Shown: positions 23,743-32,391 of the stretch, piece after piece
Position numbering within the stretch: the first letter of the stretch is position 1
Layout of the letters: every line of letters starts with the position of its first letter
NCBI GenBank assembly: GCA_017550745.1
Contig: JAFZOG010000157.1
Location: 1-41,480, forward strand
Reading direction: 5' to 3'
DNA: 41,480 bases
From: Clostridia bacterium
GTDB lineage: Bacteria > Bacillota > Clostridia > Christensenellales > Aristaeellaceae
The notes under the pieces: generated by a model
The model's input: only the letters and a program-made list of their open reading frames with translations
Told to the model about the DNA's origin: nothing
Databases searched by the model: none
Program-made: the position numbers and the translations under genes

Positions 23743-24786
23743 ATGAAAAAGATGATTGCTTGGGCCGCCGCCCTGGTGCTGTGCCTGTCCATGCTGCCCA
23801 TGAGCGGTTCTGCCGCTCAGGAAGTCGTGAATGTGTACAACTGGTATGACTACATGGACGAAAACGTTTTTGAAATCTTCGAGCAGGAAACCGGCATCCA
23901 CGTGAACAAAATGTACTTCACAACCAACGAGGACATGATGGTGCAGGTGCGCGTCAGCCCCGGCGCTTATGACCTGGTGTTCCCCTCCGATTACTGCGTG
24001 GAGCGCATGATCGCCGAGGGCATGCTGGCGGAAATAAACCTGGACAATGTGCCCAACATTTCCAACATCGACCCCAACCAGCTGAACCCCGACTACGACC
24101 CGGAAAACAAGTATTCCGTTCCCTTCATGTGGGGCACGGTGGGCATCCTGTACAACAAAACCATGGTGGACGACCCGGTGGATTCCTGGGACATCCTGTG
24201 GAACGACAAGTACGCCGACAGCATCTTCATGCTGGACTCCATCCGCGATACCCTGGGCATCACCCTCAAATATCTGGGCTACTCCATGAACACCCGCGAC
24301 ATCACCGAGCTGAAAGCCGCCGCCGACAAGCTGATCGCGCAGAAGCCCATCGTAAAAGCCTATTATGTGGATGAAACCAAGGACAAGATGGTGGCGGGCG
24401 AAGCCGCCCTGGCCGTGGTGTATTCCGGTGACGCGCTTTACGCCATGGAACTGAACGAGGATTTGGACTATGCCGTGCCCATGGAGGGCAGCAACGTCTG
24501 GATCGACCCCATGGTCATCCCCGCCACCGCCAAGAACAAGGAAAACGCGGAAAAGCTGATCAACTTCCTCTGCCGCCCCGACATTGCGAAGATGAACTGT
24601 GAATATATCTGGTATTCTTCCCCCAACACCGCGGCCATTGAACTGATGGGCGAAGACTATACCGAGAACGCCACCATCAATCCTTCCCAGGAAGTGATCG
24701 ACCGCTGCGAATTCTTCCACGACATTCCCGACAACTTCCTCACCATCTACAATTCTTTCTGGAGCCAGGTAAAGAATGCGCGGTAA
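23743..24786 (+). CDS. potD: spermidine/putrescine-binding protein PotD
   Basis: 347-residue extracellular solute-binding protein of the PotD type: VVNVYNWYDYMDENVFEIFEQETG at the mature start, YDLVFPSDYCVERM, PFMWGTVGILYN, and the C-terminal FHDIPDNFLTIYNSFW. A signal peptide is clear (residues 1-25), but there is no lipobox: the only Cys in it is in LVLC, with Leu before it. In one-membrane Firmicutes such binding proteins are normally lipoproteins, so this is odd. CGGAGG lies 12 bases before ATG 23743. The product delivers polyamines to PotBC. Its end overlaps the next gene. Confidence 0.94.
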   Translation: MKKMIAWAAALVLCLSMLPMSGSAAQEVVNVYNWYDYMDENVFEIFEQETGIHVNKMYFTTNEDMMVQVRVSPGAYDLVFPSDYCVERMIAEGMLAEINLDNVPNISNIDPNQLNPDYDPENKYSVPFMWGTVGILYNKTMVDDPVDSWDILWNDKYADSIFMLDSIRDTLGITLKYLGYSMNTRDITELKAAADKLIAQKPIVKAYYVDETKDKMVAGEAALAVVYSGDALYAMELNEDLDYAVPMEGSNVWIDPMVIPATAKNKENAEKLINFLCRPDIAKMNCEYIWYSSPNTAAIELMGEDYTENATINPSQEVIDRCEFFHDIPDNFLTIYNSFWSQVKNAR

Positions 24787-26326
24787 AATGAAAAGAACCA
24801 TGGCAGCAGGGCTTTGCGCCCTGCTGCTTTGCACCTTATGGATCCCCGCCGTTTCCGAGGAATACAGGGAATTAAGGCAGGGCATGAAGGGCGACGACGT
24901 GCAGCGCTTCAAGAAAGCCATGTACTGGCTGGGGTATTTCAACACGGAGGATCTGGACGGCACTTATACCGCCACCACGGCCGAGCGCGTGAAAAAGCTG
25001 CAAAAGAACAACGGCCTGAAGCAGACCGGCGTCGCGGACGCCGCCTTGCAGGAGCTGGTGTTTTCCGGCAATGCCGCCAAGACGGATACGGCGCCTTCCC
25101 CCTCCCCCGTGCCGCCTCCCACGCCCGTGCCCACCGCCACCCCGGCGCCTACGCCTTTCCCCTATGACACATCCGGTTATGAAACGCTCACAGAAGGCAT
25201 GAGCGGCGAGGCCGTGCAAAAGCTGAAAAAGGCCATGTACTGGCTGGGCTATTTCAACACGGAAAACCTTTCCGACGAATACAACGAAGTGACCGTCAGC
25301 CGGGTGAAGCAGCTGCAAAAAAACAACGGCATGGAGGAAACCGGCGAGGCTGATCCAAAGCTGCAGGCGCTTGTGTATTCCGGCAATGCCGTGAAAACAG
25401 GCAACGCTCCCCGGCCCTCCTCCGTTCCCCCCACGCCGAAGCCGGAGCTGAATATCAACGCCCTCATGCCGAAGCTGAACGAAAGCGGCTTTCTGGCCGA
25501 TGGCGCGGACACGGACGAATACGTGTATGTTGACGAGGAGGAGGGCGTGTGGATATATGTCACGTCCTCCCTCTCCATCGTGCTTCGGCGCTATGAGGAT
25601 AAAAAGGCTGTGCTCACCTGGTATGAGGCCGATGTGCACGCCAGCCCGGAATCCCCGCTGCTGTCTTATACGAACGGCACGAAAACTCCCGGCACCATGA
25701 TGATTCAGCCAGCCAAATTTGTGGAAAAGTACGGGCTGGTGCTGGCCTTTTCCGACGACCATTTCGGCTTTCGCATCAACGAAAAGGATAAGGGCATCCC
25801 GGCGGGCGTCATCATCCGCAACGGACAGGCCATCGCGGACAATACCTGGAGCCGGGAATCCTTCCCGAACCTGGACGTGCTGGCCGTGTTCCCGGACGGC
25901 AGCATGAAAACCTTCCCCAACTCCGCCCACACCGCCCAGGAATATCTGGACATGGGCGCGGTGAGCACCTACGCTTTCGGCCCCATTCTGCTGCAAAACG
26001 GGGAATTGAGCGAATACATGCTGCGGGATGAATATTACTCCTACCGTGAACCGCGCCTGGCCATGGGTATGATTGCGCCGTACCACTACTATGTCCTCTG
26101 CGTGGAAGGGCGTATGGGCGACAGCGGCCGCTCCAAGGGCGTGTTCCTGAACTGGCTTGCCGAAAACATGCAGGCCCATGGCGTGCAAGAGGCCATCAAC
26201 CTGGATGGAGGCGGCACCGCCTGCCTGATGTTTATGGGAAAGAAAATCAATAAATCCGCCAACAGCACCAGAACCGTGGGCAGCATGACGGGGTTTGGCA
26301 TATCGGAACAACTCCTGAATCCGTAA
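24776..26326 (+). CDS. secreted peptidoglycan-binding and phosphodiester glycosidase (NAGPA) protein
   Basis: 516-residue exported protein. After a signal peptide (residues 1-27) come two PG_binding_1 domains (about 30-95 and 135-200; each with MKGDDVQ/MSGEAVQ, AMYWLGYFNT and VKxLQKNNG), joined by Pro/Thr-rich linkers, and a C-terminal NAGPA domain (PF09992, about 240-513) with the family end motif NLDGGGTACLMF and RTVGSMTGFG. NAGPA proteins remove N-acetylglucosamine 1-phosphodiesters; bacterial members are thought to act on wall sugars. Start ATG 24776 overlaps potD by 11 bases with AGG 6 bases upstream; ATG 24788 is possible. Co-transcription with pot is unusual. It ends at a strong terminator. 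Confidence 0.88.
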   Translation: MRGKMKRTMAAGLCALLLCTLWIPAVSEEYRELRQGMKGDDVQRFKKAMYWLGYFNTEDLDGTYTATTAERVKKLQKNNGLKQTGVADAALQELVFSGNAAKTDTAPSPSPVPPPTPVPTATPAPTPFPYDTSGYETLTEGMSGEAVQKLKKAMYWLGYFNTENLSDEYNEVTVSRVKQLQKNNGMEETGEADPKLQALVYSGNAVKTGNAPRPSSVPPTPKPELNINALMPKLNESGFLADGADTDEYVYVDEEEGVWIYVTSSLSIVLRRYEDKKAVLTWYEADVHASPESPLLSYTNGTKTPGTMMIQPAKFVEKYGLVLAFSDDHFGFRINEKDKGIPAGVIIRNGQAIADNTWSRESFPNLDVLAVFPDGSMKTFPNSAHTAQEYLDMGAVSTYAFGPILLQNGELSEYMLRDEYYSYREPRLAMGMIAPYHYYVLCVEGRMGDSGRSKGVFLNWLAENMQAHGVQEAINLDGGGTACLMFMGKKINKSANSTRTVGSMTGFGISEQLLNP

Positions 26327-26330
26327 AGAA

Positions 26331-26376
26331 AGAGCCTTTGCAGGGAAGAATCGTTCCCCGTCAAAGGCTCTTTTTG
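26331..26376. terminator. bidirectional terminator
   Basis: AGAGCCTTTG (26331-26340) pairs with CAAAGGCTCT (26362-26371), with an inner GGGAA/TTCCC stem and T-runs on both strands. It closes the pot-NAGPA operon and the converging galM gene. Confidence 0.9.
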
Positions 26377-26391
26377 CTGCGCTAAAAAACT

Positions 26392-27438
26392 TTACTTCAC
26401 GCTGAAAGCGTACACGGTGACGGTCTGATACGTATCCCCGGCCTTCAGGGCAATGGTGGGGAAATTGGGATGGTTGGGGCTGTCGGGATAGTGCTGGGTT
26501 TCCAGGGCGACGCCCGCGTAAGCGCCGTAGGCTTTGCCGCCGTGGCCGGTGGTGTTCAGCCCCTGGCCGGAATACACCTGCATGCCGGGCTCCGTGGTCA
26601 GCACGCGCATTTCCCGCCCGCTTTCCGCATCGTAAAGAATACCGGCTTCCTTCATGCCTTCGCCGTTTAACACATAGTTCACGTCATAGCCGTCCACCGC
26701 GTCGACCAGAGGACATTCCTTGCGCTTTTTTATGCCGTCGCCGATCTTCCGCGGTTTGCGCAGGTCCAGCGGCGTGCCGTCCACAGGCAGGAAACCACCG
26801 GTGGGGATCAGGCCGCTGTCCACATCGGTGATTGTATCGGCGTTCACCTGCAAGGTATGGTCCAGCATGGTGTCCTTGCCGGAGAGGTTCCAGTAGGAAT
26901 GGTTGGTCAGGTTGACCACGGTGTCCTTTTCACCCTGGGCCAGGTAACGGATGGACAGGCGGCAGGCGTCGTCCCAGGCGAAGGTGACCTGCACGTGCAG
27001 CTTGCCCGGAAAGCCTTCTTCCATATCATGCGCCACATAGGTAAAAATCACCGCGTCCTCGTTTTCGGCTTCCAGGGTCTGGCCCTTCCACCATTTCTTG
27101 TCAAACCCCTCGCGCCCGCCGTGGAGGGTGTTGGGCCCGTCGTTTTTAAACAGGGTGTATTCCGTTCCGTTCAGGGTAAACTTGGCCCCGCCGATGCGGT
27201 TGCCTACGCGGCCGATGGTCGCTCCCAGGAAGGAGGGTTTCCGGTCGTATTCCTCCAGGGTGTCATAGCCCAGGCACACTTCGCCCAGCGTTCCGTTCCT
27301 GTCCGGCACCTTCACGGATACGATATGCGCGCCAAAGTCCAGCACGGACACGGACGCGCCGATTTTATTGGTCATGGTATACAGGGTCATCTGGCGGCCG
27401 ATCTGGTCGGTCCCGAAGGGTTTCTGGGTAATGCTCAT
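26392..27438 (-). CDS. galM: aldose 1-epimerase (galactose mutarotase)
   Basis: 348-residue mutarotase interconverting alpha and beta anomers of hexoses. Motifs seen: GATIGRVGNRIGGAKF, NTLHGG, the catalytic His in NLTNHSYWNLSG and the catalytic Glu in GVALETQHYPDSPN. The length is normal and no signal peptide is present, so it is cytoplasmic. AAGGAGA lies 9 bases before the ATG. It is a single gene with its own promoter and the shared terminator. It could supply anomers from disaccharide phosphorolysis, but it is not linked to the GH94 gene. Confidence 0.95.
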   Translation of the reverse strand: MSITQKPFGTDQIGRQMTLYTMTNKIGASVSVLDFGAHIVSVKVPDRNGTLGEVCLGYDTLEEYDRKPSFLGATIGRVGNRIGGAKFTLNGTEYTLFKNDGPNTLHGGREGFDKKWWKGQTLEAENEDAVIFTYVAHDMEEGFPGKLHVQVTFAWDDACRLSIRYLAQGEKDTVVNLTNHSYWNLSGKDTMLDHTLQVNADTITDVDSGLIPTGGFLPVDGTPLDLRKPRKIGDGIKKRKECPLVDAVDGYDVNYVLNGEGMKEAGILYDAESGREMRVLTTEPGMQVYSGQGLNTTGHGGKAYGAYAGVALETQHYPDSPNHPNFPTIALKAGDTYQTVTVYAFSVK

Positions 27439-27473
27439 CAGGCATCGTCTCCTTTTGCGTTGATCATGCTTCC

Positions 27474-27502
27474 ATTATAAACCAATCTGATGCGCTTGAA
27501 AA
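27474..27502 (-). promoter_or_regulatory. promoter of galM
   Basis: The minus strand has TTTTCA (27502-27497), 17 bases, TATAAT (27479-27474), 36 bases before the galM ATG, in the short gap after the DUF4340 gene. Confidence 0.65.
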
Positions 27503-27521
27503 GAAGGGCGGGAAAACTTTT

Positions 27522-28994
27522 TTACGGCGCGCCTGCCACGATTCCGTCCAGCCAGTCCTTGCGCACATAGAAGAGCGCTTCGCCGTCCACCGCAAGGGCG
27601 TCGTGGAGCGCGTCGAAGGGGTAAAAATCGATGGTTCGGGTCAAGTGGCTGTTGATCAGGGTGATCGTTCCCCGGCTCTCTCCGGAAAGCGTGAAATCCT
27701 CCGGAAGCTTCCCGTCGCCGGACAGGGCCGCCAGTTTGGTATACCAGCCGGCAAAGGCTTCGGCGTCCATGTCCTCGCTCTCCCCCGCACGGCAGACGGC
27801 AAGATCGTACAGCGTCTGCCCGTATTCGTCCGCTGCGATCTGATTGTTTTCCGTGATGCTTTCCACCATGCGGATTTCGTATGCCTTTGAAACATTGCCG
27901 GACATCAAACACACCTGGTCCAGGTTGTTCACCTGGAAATTGATCGGCGTTGTCAGCACCAGCTCTTTCGGATCCAAAGTTTTCCAGAAACCCAGCAGGA
28001 ATTCGCTGGCTTTGTAAACCTTCCCTTCCCACATCAGGTACAGGCCGCTCTCGTCCGTATTCCTGCCCAATTGCAGCAGATATTCCCGTTCCGCCACAGG
28101 GAAGGACACCTGCTCCCCCTCCTCGGTTTCCCCGGAAATGACGGTGGCCGCCTGGGCCAGGCGGACAGTCACCTCCGGCTCGTCCAGGCCGTAGTCAGAC
28201 AGGTTCACCGTTTCCCCCTCCCCCAGATACGCTTCAAAGCCCATATAATCGATCCGGGATAAAATCGCGTCCATCCGCTGGATGGAAAGCGGATAGGGAA
28301 ACGGCGCGGTCATCTGCCAGCCGGAAGGGGTGTACGCCGCAGTCCATACCACAGCGCCCGATACTTCGATGCGGTCCAGCAGGGAGCTGTCCAGGCTGGG
28401 CTGGGAAAAATCCAGCAGGTATTCCATTTCATGAAAAAACACCTCGGCGTCCGATTCGATGATGGTATACAGCTTCGGGTCGCCTGCCAGCATGCAGTAG
28501 CGCTGCGGTGTTTCCTGGCCGGGCGCCGCGTCGCCCAGCACCAATTCTTTCTTTTCCCCGTCCAGATAGGTGATCTCCACCCGCGCCTTGGCGGGCTCCA
28601 GGCCGAATGCCGCCGGCGTCAGCCCCTGGCTTTGTTTCAATTCCTTCAGCACCACCGCCTCGGCGGGGACTTCTCCCAGGGACAAGGAGATTTCCCGGAT
28701 CACGGAATCCCGAAGCTTTTCATTTTCACGGCCCTCCAGCGCAAAGCCGCCGTCTCCCTGAACGAGGGTATATGCGGCGCTGTCCTTGGGGGTGATCGTG
28801 ACAGACCGTACATCCTCCAGCGGGCGGGCCAGCACCAGCGTTTCTTCGTTCGTTTGGGGCGTCAGCGTCCCATGGGAAATCGAGCGTTCAAGGAGCACCG
28901 CCCCGCCCGCCGCCAGGCAGGCGCAAAGCAAAAGGATAAACACCGTTTTTTTGCTCACCGGGCGGCGGGCTTTTTTTCTCGGCACTTTTTCCAT
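27522..28994 (-). CDS. DUF4340 protein of Gld-like ABC system
   Basis: 490-residue membrane-anchored protein with one helix near residues 19-38 and a large outer part. The repeated pattern (VRSVTITPKDSAAYTLVQGD..., then FGLEPAKARVEITYLDGEKKELVLGD, then a second similar unit YGLDEPEVTVRL) is that of DUF4340 (PF14238). That family is regularly encoded beside GldG-like genes; its role is unknown. The start ATG 28994 follows the gldG stop by one base; the frame continues upstream into gldG but is not used. It is the last gene of the four-gene operon. Confidence 0.85.
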   Translation of the reverse strand: MEKVPRKKARRPVSKKTVFILLLCACLAAGGAVLLERSISHGTLTPQTNEETLVLARPLEDVRSVTITPKDSAAYTLVQGDGGFALEGRENEKLRDSVIREISLSLGEVPAEAVVLKELKQSQGLTPAAFGLEPAKARVEITYLDGEKKELVLGDAAPGQETPQRYCMLAGDPKLYTIIESDAEVFFHEMEYLLDFSQPSLDSSLLDRIEVSGAVVWTAAYTPSGWQMTAPFPYPLSIQRMDAILSRIDYMGFEAYLGEGETVNLSDYGLDEPEVTVRLAQAATVISGETEEGEQVSFPVAEREYLLQLGRNTDESGLYLMWEGKVYKASEFLLGFWKTLDPKELVLTTPINFQVNNLDQVCLMSGNVSKAYEIRMVESITENNQIAADEYGQTLYDLAVCRAGESEDMDAEAFAGWYTKLAALSGDGKLPEDFTLSGESRGTITLINSHLTRTIDFYPFDALHDALAVDGEALFYVRKDWLDGIVAGAP

Positions 28995-28995
28995 C

Positions 28996-30465
28996 TTACA
29001 GATTCTTTCTTGGCAGCAATACCAGCAGCGCGCCCAGCAGCACAAGCAGCGGCAGCATCACGGTCACGATCACGGCGGGGGTGATGTTCCCCAGGTTCAG
29101 GCTTTCCCGCTGGGCGGGCTTGGGAATGATGTCCAGGCTGACGGCTTCCTTTTCCTGCAGGGAATGGATCACCTGCAAAAGGAAGGCTGTGGAGGAAGTG
29201 TTCAGCTGCATCCAATAATCCGTGAACACATTGCTGTCCCCCAGCACGAACATATGCGATACAGCGCCGTTTTCAAACATCTGGTCGGACCACATGGAAA
29301 CCGCGAACCTGCCTTCCGGGTCGCCAGGCTGCTGCTCCACGGTATCGTCTCCGCTGACGCTTTGGCGCAGATAGGCTTCCCCGGTCATCAGCAGCGGATA
29401 CGCCATCACGCCCTCCGGCTGGATGCCGGACACGCGGAACGCCCGGGCCTCTGTGACCAGCAGGATGTTTTCCCCGGCGGAAAGCAGCGGGCGCGTCACG
29501 TCCGTTTCCTGCATGGACGGCATCAGGATCACGGGATAATCGGCATAATAGCCGGCCCTGTCGCCTTCCTTGGCCACCACCAGGCCGGGATAGGCTTCTA
29601 TGCCGTAAGCGCGCAGCAGGGCGTTATAGTTTTCCAGATCCAATGGGTCGTCATACTTCGCCGTGACGAAGAAGTCCCCGCCCGCCCGGGCAAAATCCAT
29701 GAGCTGATTCAGCTCTCTTTCCGTCAGGTCATATTGCAAAGAGAGCAGCATCAGCGGGTCTTCGGGGTTCAGCTCGTCCCCTGCCGCCAGGTTCACCCGG
29801 ACGACCCGGTAGTTGGCGTCCGCCAGGTTCTGTTCCAGGAAAGCCGTCTGATCCTGGGCCAGCTCCCTGTGGCCGGACAGGATCTGAATGGCGGGCACGC
29901 TGTCCAGGGCGACATAGAGGATCGCTTCCGTCACGGCCTTTTCGTAGGAAATGAGGGTCTGGTCGAAATACCCGGTTTCCATGTTGTACGAACGGTAGAT
30001 GTAATCGTCCGGTGTCAGGATACGGGACAGCCCGGTTTCCGGGCAGTGGATGATCAGGCAGTCATCCGTTACATACCTTGTTCCCGCGGCGTCCGTAAAC
30101 TGATTTTGCAGCACGGGGTTTTTCAGCAGGTTTTCTTCCGTTACCGTCACATGGCCGGAGGCTGCGGCATACCGGTTCAGCAGGGAAAGCAGGTCCTCAT
30201 CCCCGCCGGTAGCGGGCACCACCGCGTAGATTTTTATATCCTTTTCCAATTGCCTGAGGGCGTTCCTGGTGATTTCCCCCTGGGTGGTGGCGCTGTTGAA
30301 TGAAAAATCCATCTGCAGCGCGAATCGCTGCTCCAGCCCGTCAAACAGCGCGGCCAGCAGCATGACCAGCACCACCACAGTGATGGTCAGCGCAACGGAA
30401 AAACCGCCGCAGCGCAGCTTGCGGTTCTTGGACAGCTTGAGCCACAGAGATTTCAGTCGATTCAT
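28996..30465 (-). CDS. GldG-like ABC transporter auxiliary protein
   Basis: 489-residue protein with one N-terminal membrane helix (about 20-43), a large extracytoplasmic ABC_transp_aux (GldG-like, PF09822) region and a C-terminal helix (about 460-484). Landmarks: DFSFNSATTQGEITRNALRQLEKDIKIYAV at the start of the domain and IQILSGHRE in the middle. In Bacteroidetes GldG works with GldA and GldF in gliding and secretion; homologues in non-gliding Firmicutes have no known task. It lies 5 bases after the permease gene. The name is by family, not function. Confidence 0.87.
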   Translation of the reverse strand: MNRLKSLWLKLSKNRKLRCGGFSVALTITVVVLVMLLAALFDGLEQRFALQMDFSFNSATTQGEITRNALRQLEKDIKIYAVVPATGGDEDLLSLLNRYAAASGHVTVTEENLLKNPVLQNQFTDAAGTRYVTDDCLIIHCPETGLSRILTPDDYIYRSYNMETGYFDQTLISYEKAVTEAILYVALDSVPAIQILSGHRELAQDQTAFLEQNLADANYRVVRVNLAAGDELNPEDPLMLLSLQYDLTERELNQLMDFARAGGDFFVTAKYDDPLDLENYNALLRAYGIEAYPGLVVAKEGDRAGYYADYPVILMPSMQETDVTRPLLSAGENILLVTEARAFRVSGIQPEGVMAYPLLMTGEAYLRQSVSGDDTVEQQPGDPEGRFAVSMWSDQMFENGAVSHMFVLGDSNVFTDYWMQLNTSSTAFLLQVIHSLQEKEAVSLDIIPKPAQRESLNLGNITPAVIVTVMLPLLVLLGALLVLLPRKNL

Positions 30466-30470
30466 GCCGC

Positions 30471-31181
30471 TTATGCCTCACTCCAGCGCCGGGCGTCCAG
30501 CACCCGCACGCTCAAAAAGACCATGATGGCGATAAAGAACAGGTAATACACCACGTTGCTCAGGCTCAGCTGCCCGCGCACGAAGGGAGCGAAGCGCTGA
30601 TACAGGCTGATGAAATCCAGCGCTTTGCTGATCAGCCCAATCGTAACGGCGGAGGCCAGCACATCCGCCATCCACACCAGGAGATTGACCCCGATGCCCA
30701 TCATCACGGCGGTCATCTGGCTTTTGGCGAAGCAGGATACAAACAGGTCCAGGGCAAGGAAAGCGCAGCCGTGCAGCACCAGCCCCAGGTATCCAACCGC
30801 CGTTTCGGGAATGTACAGCGTGCCGTATACCGCCACGACGCAGCAGTACATCACGCTGAATACCACCGCCAGGAGCAGCACGCTGCAGGCTGCCAGATAC
30901 TTGCCCAGCACCATCCCGCCCAGCGGACAGGGCGAGGCCAGCAGCATCCTGTCGGTGCCGCGCTGCCGCTCCCCGGCGATCTGGCGCATGGTGAGGATGG
31001 GCGACAGCAGCATCCACAGATAGCTGAGCTCCGCCAGCAGCGCCAGCAGATTGGATGAACGCCCGGCCAGATTTGTCAGGCCGAAAAAAACGCTGCCCAG
31101 CCCCAGGAACACCCCCAGGAACACATAGGCCGACGACGTATAAAAGTAATTCTGCATTTCCCGCCTGTAAATGGCGAACAT
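30471..31181 (-). CDS. ABC-2 type permease, GldF-like
   Basis: 236-residue permease with about six hydrophobic segments (near residues 18-35, 50-68, 100-125, 135-155, 165-190 and 210-230). The N-terminus MFAIYRREMQNYFYTSSAY and the cytoplasmic RQIAGERQRGTDRMLLASP are the ABC2 pattern of GldF/NosY-like proteins. GGGAGG lies 6 bases before the ATG. It is placed between the ATPase gene (31-base gap) and the GldG-like gene, and would form the membrane channel of this system. Confidence 0.88.
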   Translation of the reverse strand: MFAIYRREMQNYFYTSSAYVFLGVFLGLGSVFFGLTNLAGRSSNLLALLAELSYLWMLLSPILTMRQIAGERQRGTDRMLLASPCPLGGMVLGKYLAACSVLLLAVVFSVMYCCVVAVYGTLYIPETAVGYLGLVLHGCAFLALDLFVSCFAKSQMTAVMMGIGVNLLVWMADVLASAVTIGLISKALDFISLYQRFAPFVRGQLSLSNVVYYLFFIAIMVFLSVRVLDARRWSEA

Positions 31182-31212
31182 AGGTTACCTCCCATCCCCC
31201 AGGAGAAAAAAA

Positions 31213-32145
31213 TCAGATGTTTTCGTCCATCGTCACGCGGAGAAACACGTCCTCCAGGCTGTCTTCCACCGGGAAAATGCGCAGCAGCGGCGTCTGCATG
31301 GCGGAAAGAAGCGAAAACAGCTCGCGCTCCGTTTGTCCATTGCGGTCCACTGTCAGCACGGCCTGGGTAAGCCCCGGCTCCGGGGATTTTTCAGCCTCCG
31401 CCCGCAGCACGCTTTTCAGCTGCCGGAGGGCGGGCATCATCTTGTCCGCGCCGCAGGCGATCAGCACCCGCAGCCGGAGTTCTCCGTTCCGCAGCGCATG
31501 GAGCCCGCTGTCACAGATCATTTTTCCGTGGTGCAGGATCACGATCCTGCCGCAGACCGCCTGTACTTCGCTCAAAATATGCGATGAAAACAGGATGGTA
31601 TGCTCTCCCGCCAGGGAAAGGATCAGCTGCCGGATCTCGCTGTTCTGCCGGGGATCGAGGCCCGCGGTAGGTTCGTCCAGCACGATCACCTCCGGCGTGC
31701 CGCACAGCGCCTGGGCGACGCCTGTGCGCTGGCGGTAGCCCTTGGACAGGTTGCCGATCTTTCTGTCCAGCACCTCCGTCAGGCCCGTTTTTTCAGCCAC
31801 GTTTTCCACATGGGACGAGATGGCTTTCTTTTCCACTTCCTTCAGCTCGCATGCGAAGCGGAGATAGGCGCGCACCGTCATTTCCTCATAGACCGGCACA
31901 GCCTCCGGCAGATAGCCGATCATCCGCTTGGCCTGACGCGGCTGAAGAATCACATCGCAGCCGCCGATGGACACGCTGCCCGCCGAAGGCGCCAGGCACC
32001 CGGTGAGGATATTCATGGCCGTGGTCTTGCCGGCGCCGTTTTGCCCCAGCAGCCCCAGCACCTGCCCTTTGGGCACGGAAAAGCTCACATCCCGGAGCGC
32101 GTTCAGCGTTCCGTACCGCTTGGTTACGTGATCGAAAATAATCAT
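31213..32145 (-). CDS. ABC transporter ATPase, GldA-like
   Basis: 310-residue ATPase. Walker A is GQNGAGKTT (about 34-42), the signature LSKGYRQRTGVA (about 133), Walker B VIVLDEPTAGLDPR (about 153), and the switch region HILSEVQAVC. The C-terminal 80 residues are an accessory domain. It is the first gene of the operon and powers the permease encoded next. The ribosome site (GGAG) is 15 bases from the ATG, rather far, and no better start is seen. Confidence 0.93.
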   Translation of the reverse strand: MIIFDHVTKRYGTLNALRDVSFSVPKGQVLGLLGQNGAGKTTAMNILTGCLAPSAGSVSIGGCDVILQPRQAKRMIGYLPEAVPVYEEMTVRAYLRFACELKEVEKKAISSHVENVAEKTGLTEVLDRKIGNLSKGYRQRTGVAQALCGTPEVIVLDEPTAGLDPRQNSEIRQLILSLAGEHTILFSSHILSEVQAVCGRIVILHHGKMICDSGLHALRNGELRLRVLIACGADKMMPALRQLKSVLRAEAEKSPEPGLTQAVLTVDRNGQTERELFSLLSAMQTPLLRIFPVEDSLEDVFLRVTMDENI

Positions 32146-32186
32146 GGGCCCGGCTCTACGCTCCTTCGTTCCGAAAATGCTGTTTC

Positions 32187-32195
32187 ATGATAGCA
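32187..32195 (-). promoter_or_regulatory. extended -10 of the Gld-like operon
   Basis: TGCTATCAT on the minus strand, 41 bases before the ATPase start, in an AT-rich gap. The -35 is poor. Confidence 0.45.
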
Positions 32196-32276
32196 TATAC
32201 ATCCGAAAAAAACGTGAACAAACTGTTAAGCCCGCCCCGGATCCGCCGCGAATGAACGCCAGTTTTGCCGAATTGC

Positions 32277-32305
32277 TTTACGCGGGCAAAAAAATATGGT
32301 AAAAT
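32277..32305 (+). promoter_or_regulatory. promoter of the 32392 gene
   Basis: TTTACG (32277-32282), 17 bases, TAAAAT (32300-32305) preceded by TGG. It points away from the Gld-like operon. Confidence 0.55.
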
Positions 32306-32391
32306 AGGAACAGAGCGCCACCTATCGCTAAAAACAAGCGCTCTGCAGGAACATATCCTCCACTTTTTAAGTGAAAGAAAGGTGTTATACC

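Noticed and set aside
22720-24963. Minus-strand open frame of 747 codons
   Set aside because: Runs across the whole of potC and potD, which are sure genes; His/Gln-rich shadow.
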